Source of the DNA: Burkholderiales bacterium
GTDB lineage: Bacteria > Pseudomonadota > Gammaproteobacteria > Burkholderiales > Usitatibacteraceae
Reading direction: 5' to 3'
Assembly: GCA_025360815.1 (NCBI GenBank)
Contig: JANYBL010000115.1
Coordinates: forward strand, 1 to 64,000
DNA: 64,000 nt
Shown here: piece by piece, positions 1-8,862 of the stretch
Layout: each line of letters opens with the position of its first letter
Numbering within the stretch: the first letter of the stretch is position 1
Program-made: the position numbers and the translations under genes
Notes under the pieces: model-generated
What the model was told of the DNA's origin: nothing
Databases searched by the model: none
The model's input: only the letters and a program-made list of their open reading frames with translations

Positions 1-218
1 CCATTTGGTAGAGTCGTTGCTGTGGCATCGGCTCGCATTGCCGCTAGGTTGCCCGCAGGGCTCCATTGCGCGCACGCCAGCGTGGCATTGAGTAATAGCA
101 CTAGTGACAAGCCGAGGCCGACCACATTGCTGGGGCTGGCAATTCGCCTATCGGTTGCGACGGATGGTAAGACCGTCGATATAACGCAAAATGCGCGCTT
201 GATGAATGCAAGAAACAT
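1..218 (-). CDS. Secreted Kelch-like protein, N-terminal part (cut by window edge)
   Basis: An open frame starts at the ATG at 218 and runs off the window, giving 72 residues. A purine-rich AAAGGG lies about 6 nt upstream and an in-frame stop precedes it. The product has a long signal peptide: a basic N-region, a hydrophobic stretch near residues 36-48 and a likely cleavage after ACA. The mature start, QWSPAGNLAAMRADATATT, followed by LPNG, matches the usual first blade of bacterial Kelch proteins (W..AGNL...R..ATA..LPNG). Kelch proteins fold as beta-propellers, often extracellular and binding; the role here is unknown. The call rests on one repeat start and is therefore moderate. Confidence 0.55.
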   Translation of the reverse strand, partial: MFLAFIKRAFCVISTVLPSVATDRRIASPSNVVGLGLSLVLLLNATLACAQWSPAGNLAAMRADATATTLPN

Positions 219-762
219 GATGACCCTTTACTATTTACGAACGTGGTTGATGTTTTGGCGGTTTTATAGCAACCTGAGTCGAGCCACGCGACTTTAACGT
301 TCAATTAATATCAAATTAGTTTTGCCCATTTTTTTGCGCGAAACCGAAAGGGGGTAGCCTCACTCGGCTCAGGTGTTGCACTTCCTTTCCAGCCATCGTC
401 TCCATCGATGGTTTAGGGTTAAGTGCGGGGTACGACTGGCTGAAGGGTGTTTTAAATTGAGAGAGCCGCCATGATGTTGAACTGAGCAAAGGCACCACCA
501 AAAAATGGCGCAATTTGTTGGGTAGGTTCACGGCAACGTTGCAAACTTATATCGGTATGCAATGATTTGTACCTGCGCCATGATTTGGAGAGTAGCGAAC
601 CAAAAAAAGAAAGGGGTTAGCCGCTAACTGGCTAACCCCAAGTTTATTGATCAACTGTTGTCACTGCATTAGCGTTTTGTGTTTCCACGCACTTAAGCCG
701 CCAAGAATCAGCTTCCACGAATCAGCCTTCGCGATTGTGGCCCAGCGACTCAGGTCCCGCGA
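219..762. other. Intergenic region between the two leftmost minus-strand genes
   Basis: No convincing gene is seen. It holds the terminator of the beta-helix gene at 602-639 and must hold the promoter of the Kelch-like gene, for which I see no clear motif. Confidence 0.6.
602..639 (-). terminator. Rho-independent terminator of the beta-helix/FG-GAP gene
   Basis: A perfect 10-bp stem (GGGGTTAGCC / GGCTAACCCC) with a 7-nt loop is followed on the minus strand by TTTCTTTTTTT. It lies about 120 nt after the stop codon at 763. Confidence 0.85.
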
Positions 763-3700
763 TCAAGGCTCCACGTTCACATATCCCGCTGGCACGGCGC
801 CCGCGTTATTGAATATGCTCGGTGCAGTAGGCGCATTGCTATTCATTAGCCACACCACGAGCGTGCCATCCGATTTTTGCCAAACGATATCCATGGTGTT
901 ATTGCCATCAAAATCACCCGATGCAAAGAACGTCCAATCGGCCTGCGTGGTCGGCAAATCAATTTCCGCCAAGACTGTAATGCCATCCATTAACCATGCT
1001 TTGACATTGCCCTGCGCATTGCGAAACAACAGATCACCTTTGCCGTCACCGTTGATATCGCCAAGCTTAAACAAGACGTAGCCAGGCGGCACGACGCCGA
1101 TTTTTTGGTTACTCCATGTCCGACCGCCTTTGCCCATCAACGCGCGGATATCATTGGCCGGGCTGACCCAAACAATATCAGCAAGGCCGTCCGCATCGAG
1201 GTCGGTGGTACCAACTAGATTCCACGATAACGGCGCTCCGCCGCGGTGCTTGACTTCGTTCACGTTCACGTTTGCTGTTGAGATTATCGTAGTACCTTCC
1301 ATGAACCACGCAAAGGTGACCCCAGAATCGTTCGTGCCCGGTTTGAGGTAGCGCCACAGAATATCGGATTTGCCGTCACCATCAAAATCGCCTACGGCCT
1401 CGACAGTCCAATCGAGCTTAGTGCTGCGCGCAATAGTAGCCCCGACGGTCGGAATCGAAAGGTCAACCCGGACTTGACCGGTAGCATCACGAGAAACAAT
1501 ACCAGTTTTGCCAATTCCCGTGAAGTCGCCGAGACCGAGGATGTTCCACCCGGCACCCAAATCAAGCACCGGTGTGAAGCTAATCGCACTGCCATTCCAG
1601 CGCCCAACCTGCAAACCCACGGCGGGGTTCGGCGTATTATTGCCAACGGTTGCCGGTGGGCGAATGAGGATATCCGCAAAGCCGTCACCGTCAACGTCAA
1701 CCATTTGACGCTTGCTGATTGGGATCGTGTGAACGATGAAACGCGCCGATGCAGATGGCAGACTCGGACCAACCGTAGATAATGCCAATGCCTGGCAAGT
1801 GTAGATTCTCTCGGTGGGCACAGTTTGCAGCAAGATGGTTAGCCCCGAAAAGGTGCGCGACAGCGCATTACCAACGGGATCGCTACAGATCAACTGATAT
1901 CCAGCGAGGGTTACACCGCTGACTGCCTGCGAGCCTGTGAACGAACAGTTCACATCGGTGCCAATTGAGATGGCGCATGCCAGATTGGTTGGCGCCGTTG
2001 GAGGCGTTAATGCAGGCGGAGGCAAACTAGCTGCGAAGCTGGCAGTAACCGTGCAGTTCACCGCTACCGCATTAGTCGTGTAGATGGAACCAACCAATGT
2101 GCCGCCACAGGTACCACCAACGGATGCTGTGAAGCCTGTATTCGGTGTAACCGTAAAGACGCTAGTTGCCCCGGAAGCCACTATCTGCGCGGCGTTTGGG
2201 CTGATGGTGCCGTTTGCACCAGCGCTTGGCACTATGGTAAATGTCGACGGCGGGGTAATACTGGCGACCACAATCACCCCATCAACGAACGCGGCAGCGG
2301 CATAATTTGCATTGCCTAATTGATTGGCGCGAACGATACACGTACCCGCTACCCCTGTTAGTGTTACCAGCGCACCATTGATGCCGTTGGTCGTGCAAAT
2401 GCCGACACTGTGAGAAGCAAACGTAACGGGGTTATTTGAACCGCCACCGCTTGCAGATACTGTGAATGGCCCGGCAGTTGTTAGCAAACTAGCGGGTGGG
2501 CTTGGGTTGAACGTGATGGTTTGTGTTGCCAGCACTGGTGCGAAAGTCGCCTCATAGGCGCCAATGTCCAAGGCACCCGGTCGTCTTGCTGCGGACTGGG
2601 GAATGACGGAAGGCGGAGTTGGACTCACTAGCGAGAGCACATTGAGATTGGCCAATATGCTGCCCGCGTTGGTTAGCGGCGAGAGCACAGTAGGGCGGTA
2701 ATCATGTGCGGCCTCGTTGACGAACGCGGGCATATTATTCGCGCCAATATTGGTATTCCAGCCGTTGATCACTACACCGGGCAATTTATGACCCAACCAG
2801 AACTGTCCCGTATTGGGTCCAACCCAGTTATTCGCCAAATTAACGGTGCCTATGCCAATCGACATCGCTTGGAGTTTGCCGGGTTGGTTGGGCGTAATAG
2901 AAGGCGCATAAAAAATATTGTTTTGTACATCGGCAACGGATACTTGCATGAGCAAATTAAATAAGTATGTTTCTGCATAACCCACCGTCGCCACGGCATC
3001 GCCTTTAACAACGACTGTGTTGTTATAAAAGCGCAGTGTTTTTTGGCGGTAACTACTATAAACACCTGTATCACCACCGTAGGTTACCAAGTTCGCATTT
3101 CTAGAACCCGTGGGTGCAACGTCAAATAAGTTGCCGTACACGTAGTCGTTGCCATATGCGGCATCGGTCGCGATTAGTGTGGGCGATCCGGTTGAATTGA
3201 GAAGATTGAGCAGGATGGTGCAGTTAGAGGTAAAAATGTTGTAGCGGATGATGGTTCCCGATGACCGGTCTTTAAGACAATCGCCAAATGCGCCGGGACG
3301 AACGTCGCCAAACGTGTTGTATTGAAAAATAATATCGCGCGCTTCGGTGTAGCTATTGTGCTCATGGAAGCCATTGCTGACGTTGGGAATTGGCGGATTG
3401 CTATTGTTATAGATCCAGTTCCCCTCGATAAGTATGTCTTGCGAAAGCTCGACAATGATGTCGTTTTTCGAGTTGATAAATAATCCATTGCCGCAACCGT
3501 GAAGAATGTTATTTTTAATCACCAGATGCGCCGCCGCCTCCACAAACAAGCATGACCCAAATGAGTTGTAAACAGCTGCTAGGCCTGTTTTACCGTCTGT
3601 GAATGGCGCGTTGTACTGCACGTTTCGGATGTCAAGATTCTCGATGCCAATGTAGCCTGCGGGACCATTGTTGTAATTGTAGCCAAGCTGCGGCCCCACC

Positions 3701-4203
3701 ATTACTAATCCAAGGTTGTAAAGGGCGCGTTGTGGCTGGGGATTATTGTTGTCGTGGTAACGTAATGAGCGTGGCGCTTGTCCAGGCAGCGTTTCCATCT
3801 GGGTGGCATTGGTTCCGTCAATGATGGGGAGTGCGCCGGTTAAGGGGTCAGGCATGCCGATGACCCGCATAAATTGATTGGGTGCAGTTGGTGCTACGTC
3901 CGTACCTGCTGAAATCAAGATCATTTCGTTGTATGTGCCGCTATTTGGCTTTGGAAAAATTCTAACGGTGTCGCAGCCCTTCAATTTGCTCCAAGGCAAT
4001 TGTCCCAGCGCTGCATAAGTTTGTTGAGGCCCCACATCATAGTAGTTAATGATCGCGCACCCAGACTGGTCCGCGTTCATTGTTGGTGTGGGTGCGCGCG
4101 CAGTGGTCCCAGTTGGCGCTGCTAGCGCTATGCTGCATATTGAAACGCAGGCGACGGTTGAAATTATCGTCAGCAGTAATTGGCTAATTTGTCGTTTCAT
4201 CAT
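763..4203 (-). CDS. Large secreted protein: beta-helix, Ig-like modules and FG-GAP/VCBS repeats
   Basis: A 1146-residue protein. The ATG at 4203 gives an N-terminus MMKRQISQLL with a hydrophobic core ending ALA, a standard signal peptide. A GTG 30 nt upstream is also open but lies inside an inverted repeat and adds a non-signal extension. Residues about 30-550 form a right-handed parallel beta-helix (many N-x-I/L-x-N turns) ending in the DIGAYE motif typical of that class. Next come an Ig-like module, an InlB-type repeat (NGTISP), a fibronectin III-like module (about 760-830), then FG-GAP/VCBS repeats to the end (DVDGDGFAD, DFDGDGKSD, DINGDGKGD). The calcium-binding FG-GAP block is homologous to those of the genes at 53210 and 56657. 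The substrate is unknown; beta-helices of this kind often bind or cleave polysaccharide. No catalytic residues could be assigned. Confidence 0.85.
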   Translation of the reverse strand: MMKRQISQLLLTIISTVACVSICSIALAAPTGTTARAPTPTMNADQSGCAIINYYDVGPQQTYAALGQLPWSKLKGCDTVRIFPKPNSGTYNEMILISAGTDVAPTAPNQFMRVIGMPDPLTGALPIIDGTNATQMETLPGQAPRSLRYHDNNNPQPQRALYNLGLVMVGPQLGYNYNNGPAGYIGIENLDIRNVQYNAPFTDGKTGLAAVYNSFGSCLFVEAAAHLVIKNNILHGCGNGLFINSKNDIIVELSQDILIEGNWIYNNSNPPIPNVSNGFHEHNSYTEARDIIFQYNTFGDVRPGAFGDCLKDRSSGTIIRYNIFTSNCTILLNLLNSTGSPTLIATDAAYGNDYVYGNLFDVAPTGSRNANLVTYGGDTGVYSSYRQKTLRFYNNTVVVKGDAVATVGYAETYLFNLLMQVSVADVQNNIFYAPSITPNQPGKLQAMSIGIGTVNLANNWVGPNTGQFWLGHKLPGVVINGWNTNIGANNMPAFVNEAAHDYRPTVLSPLTNAGSILANLNVLSLVSPTPPSVIPQSAARRPGALDIGAYEATFAPVLATQTITFNPSPPASLLTTAGPFTVSASGGGSNNPVTFASHSVGICTTNGINGALVTLTGVAGTCIVRANQLGNANYAAAAFVDGVIVVASITPPSTFTIVPSAGANGTISPNAAQIVASGATSVFTVTPNTGFTASVGGTCGGTLVGSIYTTNAVAVNCTVTASFAASLPPPALTPPTAPTNLACAISIGTDVNCSFTGSQAVSGVTLAGYQLICSDPVGNALSRTFSGLTILLQTVPTERIYTCQALALSTVGPSLPSASARFIVHTIPISKRQMVDVDGDGFADILIRPPATVGNNTPNPAVGLQVGRWNGSAISFTPVLDLGAGWNILGLGDFTGIGKTGIVSRDATGQVRVDLSIPTVGATIARSTKLDWTVEAVGDFDGDGKSDILWRYLKPGTNDSGVTFAWFMEGTTIISTANVNVNEVKHRGGAPLSWNLVGTTDLDADGLADIVWVSPANDIRALMGKGGRTWSNQKIGVVPPGYVLFKLGDINGDGKGDLLFRNAQGNVKAWLMDGITVLAEIDLPTTQADWTFFASGDFDGNNTMDIVWQKSDGTLVVWLMNSNAPTAPSIFNNAGAVPAGYVNVEP

Positions 4204-4964
4204 CTTTTTCGGTGGAGACTGTTCAATAGGCACATTGCGGAATGCAATGTGCGGGATGCTTCATGACATGGGTGAAGTACCGTTCTCATCAATTTAGGCC
4301 GCTCGCGATTTAATCCGTACTGGAGCCAGATTGTTGTTTGCCTTCTCTGATGAAATTGACGCTGCACCGTAAATTACAAATATGAGCGGGGCAGGCAAGC
4401 ATTGAACCAGCCAATAAACGAGACTCTCGCTTACTAAGTCGAACGGGAGGCTACGCCGGTTCAATTTATTTTTGCGTGAGACCGATAATTTTCGTGACCA
4501 GCCGCTTCGGGTTCGATTGGTCGGATCAGAGGGGGGTGATCCGAGGAGGATGAAACAAAAAAATGCCTGCCTGAAGGCTCGGAAACCATCACCAATTTCG
4601 GTGTGAATCGTCAGGCTGATGATTGTTCTGGTTTTCACAGCGCGGAATGCCGCCCCGATCAGCATTGACCCTTTGTGATTTGACGCTATCCTGTGCGGCG
4701 TGGCTCAGCTATCCGACGCATCAGTTGCCAACGGTTGTGCGCCATCGCCAGTTCGCCGCGGTTGACCTTGTTAAGCGCACAAGTTCCTAATGCCATGTCG
4801 GCTGTGAATTGCAAAATCTAGCAATCACCACAAGCCGGCCCGGTTAGAGTTAGGGTTAAAGATTGATAGCGAAGAATCGGTTTAAACATACTTGGTCGCC
4901 GCGTAAAACTCATTTCTCGCCACATGCGACTGGCATTCGCTAAAATATTTACGGCTAGACTGAT
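4204..4964. other. Intergenic region, no convincing gene
   Basis: It lies between the globin gene (start at 5393, reading away) and the beta-helix gene. The open frames inside have no recognisable domain, signal peptide or ribosome site. The only structure I see is the inverted repeat at 4230-4252. Confidence 0.55.
4230..4252. promoter_or_regulatory. Inverted repeat in the 5' leader of the beta-helix gene
   Basis: GCACATTGC and GCAATGTGC form a perfect 9-bp inverted repeat around GGAAT, 27-49 nt before the chosen ATG. It could be an operator or an mRNA hairpin. The alternative GTG start at 4233 falls inside it, which argues for the downstream ATG. Confidence 0.4.
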
Positions 4965-5393
4965 TTACGAGGCCTCAACAGCCTGTTGTTGATTGGCCGC
5001 GGACTTCATCGTATTGGCGATGACATCGTAAACTTCAGCCCAAGCAGCGTTGACGGCGGGCGTAAATTCTTCACCCAGCCCTTGTCTCAAGGTTGCGAGC
5101 AGTGCGGCGCCAACTGTTTCGTAATGTCGATCTTCCACGCCATAGCCCACATGGCGCTTGCCAAGTGATTCCAGGATGGGCACAAGGGCGGGTAAGTCGT
5201 CTAGTTTGTTAACCGCTGCACCGATCATCTGCATCAGCCGCAAGCCCTGGGTGGCAATATCGCCGCTAAATAGGGGGCGGAGACTGGGGTCTGCTAAAAA
5301 CAAATTTTTATAAAAAAGCGCGGCAGCGGTAGCGGAAATAAGTGACACATCTTGCCATGATTCTTGTACGAGCGCGATCGTTTCTTGTTTCAT
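4965..5393 (-). CDS. Single-domain bacterial haemoglobin
   Basis: 142 residues, the length of Vitreoscilla-type single-domain globins. Recognisable positions are the B10 tyrosine (Tyr28, in LFYKNLF), a CD-region phenylalanine (Phe42) and the proximal haem histidine (His81, in GKRHVGYGV). No FAD or NAD reductase domain follows, so this is not a flavohaemoglobin. Known roles of the family are oxygen binding and nitric oxide detoxification in the cytoplasm. It stands alone, with no partner in the same direction nearby. A NO role would fit the nitrite reductase 30 kb away, but that link is inference. I found no FNR or NsrR site upstream. Confidence 0.9.
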   Translation of the reverse strand: MKQETIALVQESWQDVSLISATAAALFYKNLFLADPSLRPLFSGDIATQGLRLMQMIGAAVNKLDDLPALVPILESLGKRHVGYGVEDRHYETVGAALLATLRQGLGEEFTPAVNAAWAEVYDVIANTMKSAANQQQAVEAS

Positions 5394-6045
5394 GCGTGGT
5401 GTTCCGTTTGTTTAAATAAAAATATTTCTTCTTGAAATTAATGGTGTGGTTACCTTTAAAAGGGGGAGCCAGACCGTCTTGCTTATTGCAGTTACCGATT
5501 GAAGTCAGTAGGAGCCATTTTTTAATTACCCGCGGCGCTTATCGGATGCTCTTGAGGCGTATGCGGGTAGGGATAGGCGGCCATGGCGTCGAATGCGTTA
5601 CTTTTTAAACTATCACTATAATTATGGCGATAGCGAGCCTTGAAACGCATTAAAGACGCGATTGCTAACGCAAGTTTTGACGTTGAACAGTGGCGGGCAC
5701 GGTTTGAGCGATTTGTGTCAATTGCAGAGTGCATAGATTTTCTTTGTTAACGGTATTGAAAGTGGATAGGATTTGCCTAGAATTTGGAAAGGCGTCAGCA
5801 TTCGCTAGGGATTTTCATTGAGTCGCGTTGCGTGCCGTGTCGGTTCAATGCAAATGAGGCGCGAACGTGATGCAAATTGGCTTTTGTGACGGCCATCCGT
5901 TGATCCGGCATGATGAAGTGTTGAGGGGCGGCCTAACTTCCTGCTCTCCCCCGTTTCCGGGCTGAGCGCTGGGGGGGGGGTGGAAACACGTTTATTTAGT
6001 TGGGGCCGCCTGAATCGCCTTCGGGTCGAAGCGCTTCGCAAAATG

Positions 6046-6083
6046 AAAAATAAAAAGGGCTGGCCACGACGGTGACCAACCCT
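6046..6083 (-). terminator. Rho-independent terminator after the secreted-protein array
   Basis: On the minus strand a 12-bp stem (AGGGTTGGTCAC / GTGGCCAGCCCT, two G-U pairs) with a CGTC loop is followed by TTTTTATTTTT. It closes the gene ending at 6236. Confidence 0.85.
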
Positions 6084-6098
6084 ATTATTTACGGTACT

Positions 6099-6143
6099 TA
6101 CCAAACCTACCAAACCTACCAAACTTACCAAACCTACCACACC
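6099..6143. repeat. 9-bp tandem repeat, five units
   Basis: Units TACCAAACC, TACCAAACC, TACCAAACT, TACCAAACC and TACCACACC are contiguous between the stop codon at 6236 and the terminator, so they lie in the 3' untranslated region. Confidence 0.85.
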
Positions 6144-6235
6144 TCACTACAATCCAGCTTTTTGTTGCCTAACACTTAACACTTACCACTAAATTGTAAC
6201 GTTTGCAGGCACCGATCTGCCTCGGCAAACTTAGA

Positions 6236-6994
6236 TCACTTCACAATAATTGCCGCACTGTTCGCAATACCTATGCAGCCATCGTATCCAACGGCGGTAT
6301 AGGTGTACGTACCGGGTTTGTCTGCTGATGGCTTGCCGAATGTCAACGTCATTGGAAATTGGCTTTGCGCTGAACTCTCGAACGACATGTTCGGCGTGGC
6401 TACAGGCGGCGCCTCCGCGCGAGCGTAGGTGACGTGATATTTGCAAGAGCCAGTTCCGTCAACCTTAAAAATTACCTTGCCAGCGGGTGCAGTATCGGGG
6501 CTGATGTCAATGGCAGTTAGTGTTGGTCGTGGTGGCGCAAGAGTCGCGCCGGGTCCGGTTGGCTGGCCGGGTTTGGTTGGGGTAACAGTAGGGATGATGA
6601 CTGGAGCACCTGCACTGTTATCCATCACTTTTTTCACCTTAATGGAGGCCGTAATCGGACGACCGCCCATACTTTTACAATTGCCAAGCGGGGTAATTGT
6701 CATTTTGTACACATGAAAGTTTTCATCTGCGCCAACCTTATATTGCGGGTTCACACCGCCATTTACTGGGAGCTGATATTTCTCGTGGCCAGCAAAGCCG
6801 TTGCCGATGTCATAGTGATATTCACAAAGGCCCTTGCCCGTGCCCTCGATAACATAGTTAAGGACGTCGCCAACAAAAAGTTCTGCCGGTGCTTTCAGGC
6901 CGGTCACGGTAGGGTTGGCTGCCGCGGTGATCGCGGTGCCTGTTGCCGCGATGCACATGACTGCCAAGGCGATTTTTTTCAATTGCATGTTCAT
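6236..6994 (-). CDS. Secreted protein with two Cys-bridged PKD-like domains
   Basis: 252 residues. AAAGGAAAC sits before the ATG. The signal peptide ends near residue 26 (TAAANP). Two beta-sandwich units are joined by a proline-rich linker (about 140-165). Each has a cysteine at the start of one strand (GLCEYHYDIGNG; GSCKYHVTY) and a second near its end (GNCKS; YDGCIG), the pattern shared by the neighbours at 8195, 8863, 10011 and 13796. In those the first Cys leads into a GDG motif; here it is degenerate (GNG, then lost). A structural or adhesive periplasmic or surface role is likely, but no function is known to me. It is the last gene of the array and is followed by a strong terminator. Confidence 0.8.
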   Translation of the reverse strand: MNMQLKKIALAVMCIAATGTAITAAANPTVTGLKAPAELFVGDVLNYVIEGTGKGLCEYHYDIGNGFAGHEKYQLPVNGGVNPQYKVGADENFHVYKMTITPLGNCKSMGGRPITASIKVKKVMDNSAGAPVIIPTVTPTKPGQPTGPGATLAPPRPTLTAIDISPDTAPAGKVIFKVDGTGSCKYHVTYARAEAPPVATPNMSFESSAQSQFPMTLTFGKPSADKPGTYTYTAVGYDGCIGIANSAAIIVK

Positions 6995-7022
6995 TGTAGT
7001 TTCCTTTGGCGTTAGTAATTAG

Positions 7023-7439
7023 TTATTTGGTCGCCTCAACCGCGCCAACTTTTGACGTGTCGAGTTTTATTGCCTTGTCGCCGTCAGCCTTGTTGGCATC
7101 ATGGACGGCAGGCAGCAAGACCTTTGTGTCGGAAGATTTTCCGGATTTAAATCCCGGTGGAATGCCAGTCGCTTTATCCACCGCGCTGCCTTTAAATCCC
7201 GGTGGAATTCCTGTTGCTTTGTCTGCTGCACCAGATTTATATCCTGGCGGGTTGTGTTGGCCTTTCACCCCATTGTCGTCTGGCGGGTTGTGCGCGCCTT
7301 TATCGGTTTTTTGTGCTTTGCCCGGTGGGTCAGGTTGTGGGTTGAAGTCTTCAGCCGCAGCAGTTCCGGCGGAAAGTATGAGGGCGGCTGAAAAGCCGGC
7401 AGCGATGAGTGTGGATTGAAGTCGGGTTGTCGTTTTCAT
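7023..7439 (-). CDS. Small secreted protein with repeated NPPG/IPPG motifs
   Basis: 138 residues from the ATG at 7439, which has GGAA at a better distance than the ATG at 7445. The signal peptide ends at TAAAED. The mature chain starts with FNPQPDPPG, then carries HNPPGYK, GIPPGFK and GIPPGFK, the last two within a 15-residue repeat visible in the DNA as a 45-bp direct repeat. It is hydrophilic, lysine- and aspartate-rich and probably unstructured. I know FNPQPDPPG-type motifs only from small uncharacterised secreted proteins. It lies 28 nt upstream of the PKD-like gene ending at 6236, so the two may be co-transcribed. Confidence 0.75.
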   Translation of the reverse strand: MKTTTRLQSTLIAAGFSAALILSAGTAAAEDFNPQPDPPGKAQKTDKGAHNPPDDNGVKGQHNPPGYKSGAADKATGIPPGFKGSAVDKATGIPPGFKSGKSSDTKVLLPAVHDANKADGDKAIKLDTSKVGAVEATK

Positions 7440-7589
7440 TTGCATTTTCCGGTGAGGTTGATTTGATTAAACGTGCTGGGTAAAAAGTTTATTTTTAAAC
7501 CTGAAATTCTGCTGCTGATCGTCCGCTGCTTGTTGTTGTGGAATAGCGGTAGGCAACGGCAGTTTGTGAGTTGCGCTTGGTAATCATTC

Positions 7590-7865
7590 CTATCTATTAA
7601 CAGCTGATAATTTGGAGTTGTCGCGCACATTGATCGTCTTTGTCACCGATCCATCACCCGGGCCACCCGGGCCATTTGCGCCGATCAGTGTTACCTCAAC
7701 GGTGGTTTCGTTGTCGGGATAAACATTGAGTTTGGGTTGCGCAAAATAATCAATACCCGATAGCGCATCGCCGAGCGTGGCTGCGTTGACGGTTCCCGTA
7801 CTGCCAGCCATCGCAATTAATGCAACGGTGAGGGTAGCGATGGATTTCAGTATTGGCAATGTCAT
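7590..7865 (-). CDS. Small secreted protein of unknown function
   Basis: 91 residues. The ATG at 7865 is chosen over an upstream in-frame start because AGGA stands 7 nt before it and it begins directly with a signal peptide (MTLPILKSIATL ... VNAATLG). The mature part of about 60 residues includes a Gly/Pro-rich turn (GANGPGGPGDG) and a final strand-like segment. No domain is recognised. It lies within the same-strand secreted array; a 144-nt gap separates it from the NPPG gene. Confidence 0.65.
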   Translation of the reverse strand: MTLPILKSIATLTVALIAMAGSTGTVNAATLGDALSGIDYFAQPKLNVYPDNETTVEVTLIGANGPGGPGDGSVTKTINVRDNSKLSAVNR

Positions 7866-8194
7866 GGTGGTTCCTAGGCGGTTGAGCCGGTTTGCAGACA
7901 ATCTAGTTTTTGACTAATTTGCGCTAGCAAGTAACCTTAAGTCGCATTCCGTGGCGGATCGGTTCAATAGATAATTGGATTGCGGGTAGCGGGATTACGC
8001 CGTTTGATTTGATGTGCCTGTGGTGATTACAGCGTCCTTGAACTAGCCAAAAAAACGCCGCAAATTTTGGGTCTGCGGCGTTTTTGCAAATTTCAACCAT
8101 GACGATCTAACCGCCACCCTAGAAAATCAGTTGATCGATGGCGTTGCTAGAACATGAATGAATCAATGAAGTGCTGCTGCTGATGGATAGTCGA
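7866..8194. other. Intergenic region within the secreted array
   Basis: No gene seen. It holds the terminator at 8049-8085 for the gene ending at 8195 and presumably the promoter of the gene starting at 7865. Confidence 0.55.
8049..8085 (-). terminator. Rho-independent terminator
   Basis: AAAAACGCCGCA pairs with TGCGGCGTTTTT around an 11-nt loop. The minus strand has a T run after the stem. It terminates the gene ending at 8195 and could act in both directions. Confidence 0.85.
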
Positions 8195-8719
8195 CTAGGG
8201 CTTCGGCAAGAACACAAAATCGGCGTGCACTTCTCCAACACAAGTGTTGGTTGGCGTAGCTTTGGCGCGTACGATCACGCGAAATGAGCCGCTTTTGACC
8301 GGTATATTATTTAACTCCAAGGTGCCGAATCCGAATGTGCCCTCTTGAACAGGTAATGACACATCATATGAATTCGCTACCGAAAAATCCAACGAGGGCC
8401 ATAGTGTAAGGGCTGGCTTGCCCGCGTCGTTGGTTTGAAGCTGATATTCCAAACGACAGTTTTTAATCGGCTTGTTAGCAGACAGGCTGTATTTAACGTT
8501 GACTGGATTCATCCACGGGATGTTGGTTTCTTTCAAGGATAAGCTGACCAGTTTTGCGGCGGATGATACAGTCAGGTCTTTATTCTGGTTAACAAGTGTT
8601 CTCGTATTCGACGGTGCCGTTCCTGCCGGACTAACATTGGGCGCTGCGGCTGCCATTGCGGATGAAATGGCTATTGCGGTGGTAGTTGCCGTAACGATTG
8701 CGGTTTTGAAAAGATGCAT
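8195..8719 (-). CDS. Secreted protein with one Cys-bridged beta-sandwich domain
   Basis: 174 residues from the ATG at 8719, preceded by GGGAG at 8 nt; an upstream in-frame start lacks a ribosome site. The signal peptide ends AMAAAAP. The mature chain holds one domain with the array's cysteine pair: a first Cys in IKNCRLEYQL and a second in TNTCVGEVHADFVFL. The GDG turn of its paralogues is absent. A segment with NIPVKSGSFRVIVRAKA matches the penultimate strand of the other copies. Function unknown; exported, probably structural or binding. Confidence 0.75.
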   Translation of the reverse strand: MHLFKTAIVTATTTAIAISSAMAAAAPNVSPAGTAPSNTRTLVNQNKDLTVSSAAKLVSLSLKETNIPWMNPVNVKYSLSANKPIKNCRLEYQLQTNDAGKPALTLWPSLDFSVANSYDVSLPVQEGTFGFGTLELNNIPVKSGSFRVIVRAKATPTNTCVGEVHADFVFLPKP

Positions 8720-8862
8720 AGTAATTCTCCCGTTGATTAAGGGTTGTTGATTTCTGGGTTTTATAAATGGGGGAAAATGCGGAGTATTGAAACCCCAAGC
8801 GAAACCCCAGGCGCTACTAGCGGTAGTCGTTTTCTTCGCCACCGGGGTTCAATATTGATTCG

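Larger units (their letters stand above)
5394..6235. other. Intergenic region with low-complexity tracts
   Basis: No convincing gene. It holds a run of ten G at 5971-5980, the terminator at 6046-6083 and the 9-bp tandem repeat at 6099-6143. The open frames through the repeat (GLV-rich or similar) are products of repetition. The globin promoter must lie at its left end. Confidence 0.55.

Noticed and set aside
4294-4665. Minus-strand open frame of 123 codons
   Set aside because: No signal peptide, domain or ribosome site, and the composition looks random; it lies between genes with normal spacing for control regions.
5522-5734. Minus-strand open frame of 70 codons near the globin gene
   Set aside because: No family resemblance or ribosome site; Asn/His/Tyr-rich end looks non-coding.
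5805-6140. Minus-strand open frame with a GLV-rich start
   Set aside because: The start is produced by the 9-bp tandem repeat and the rest overlaps the terminator and a G10 run.
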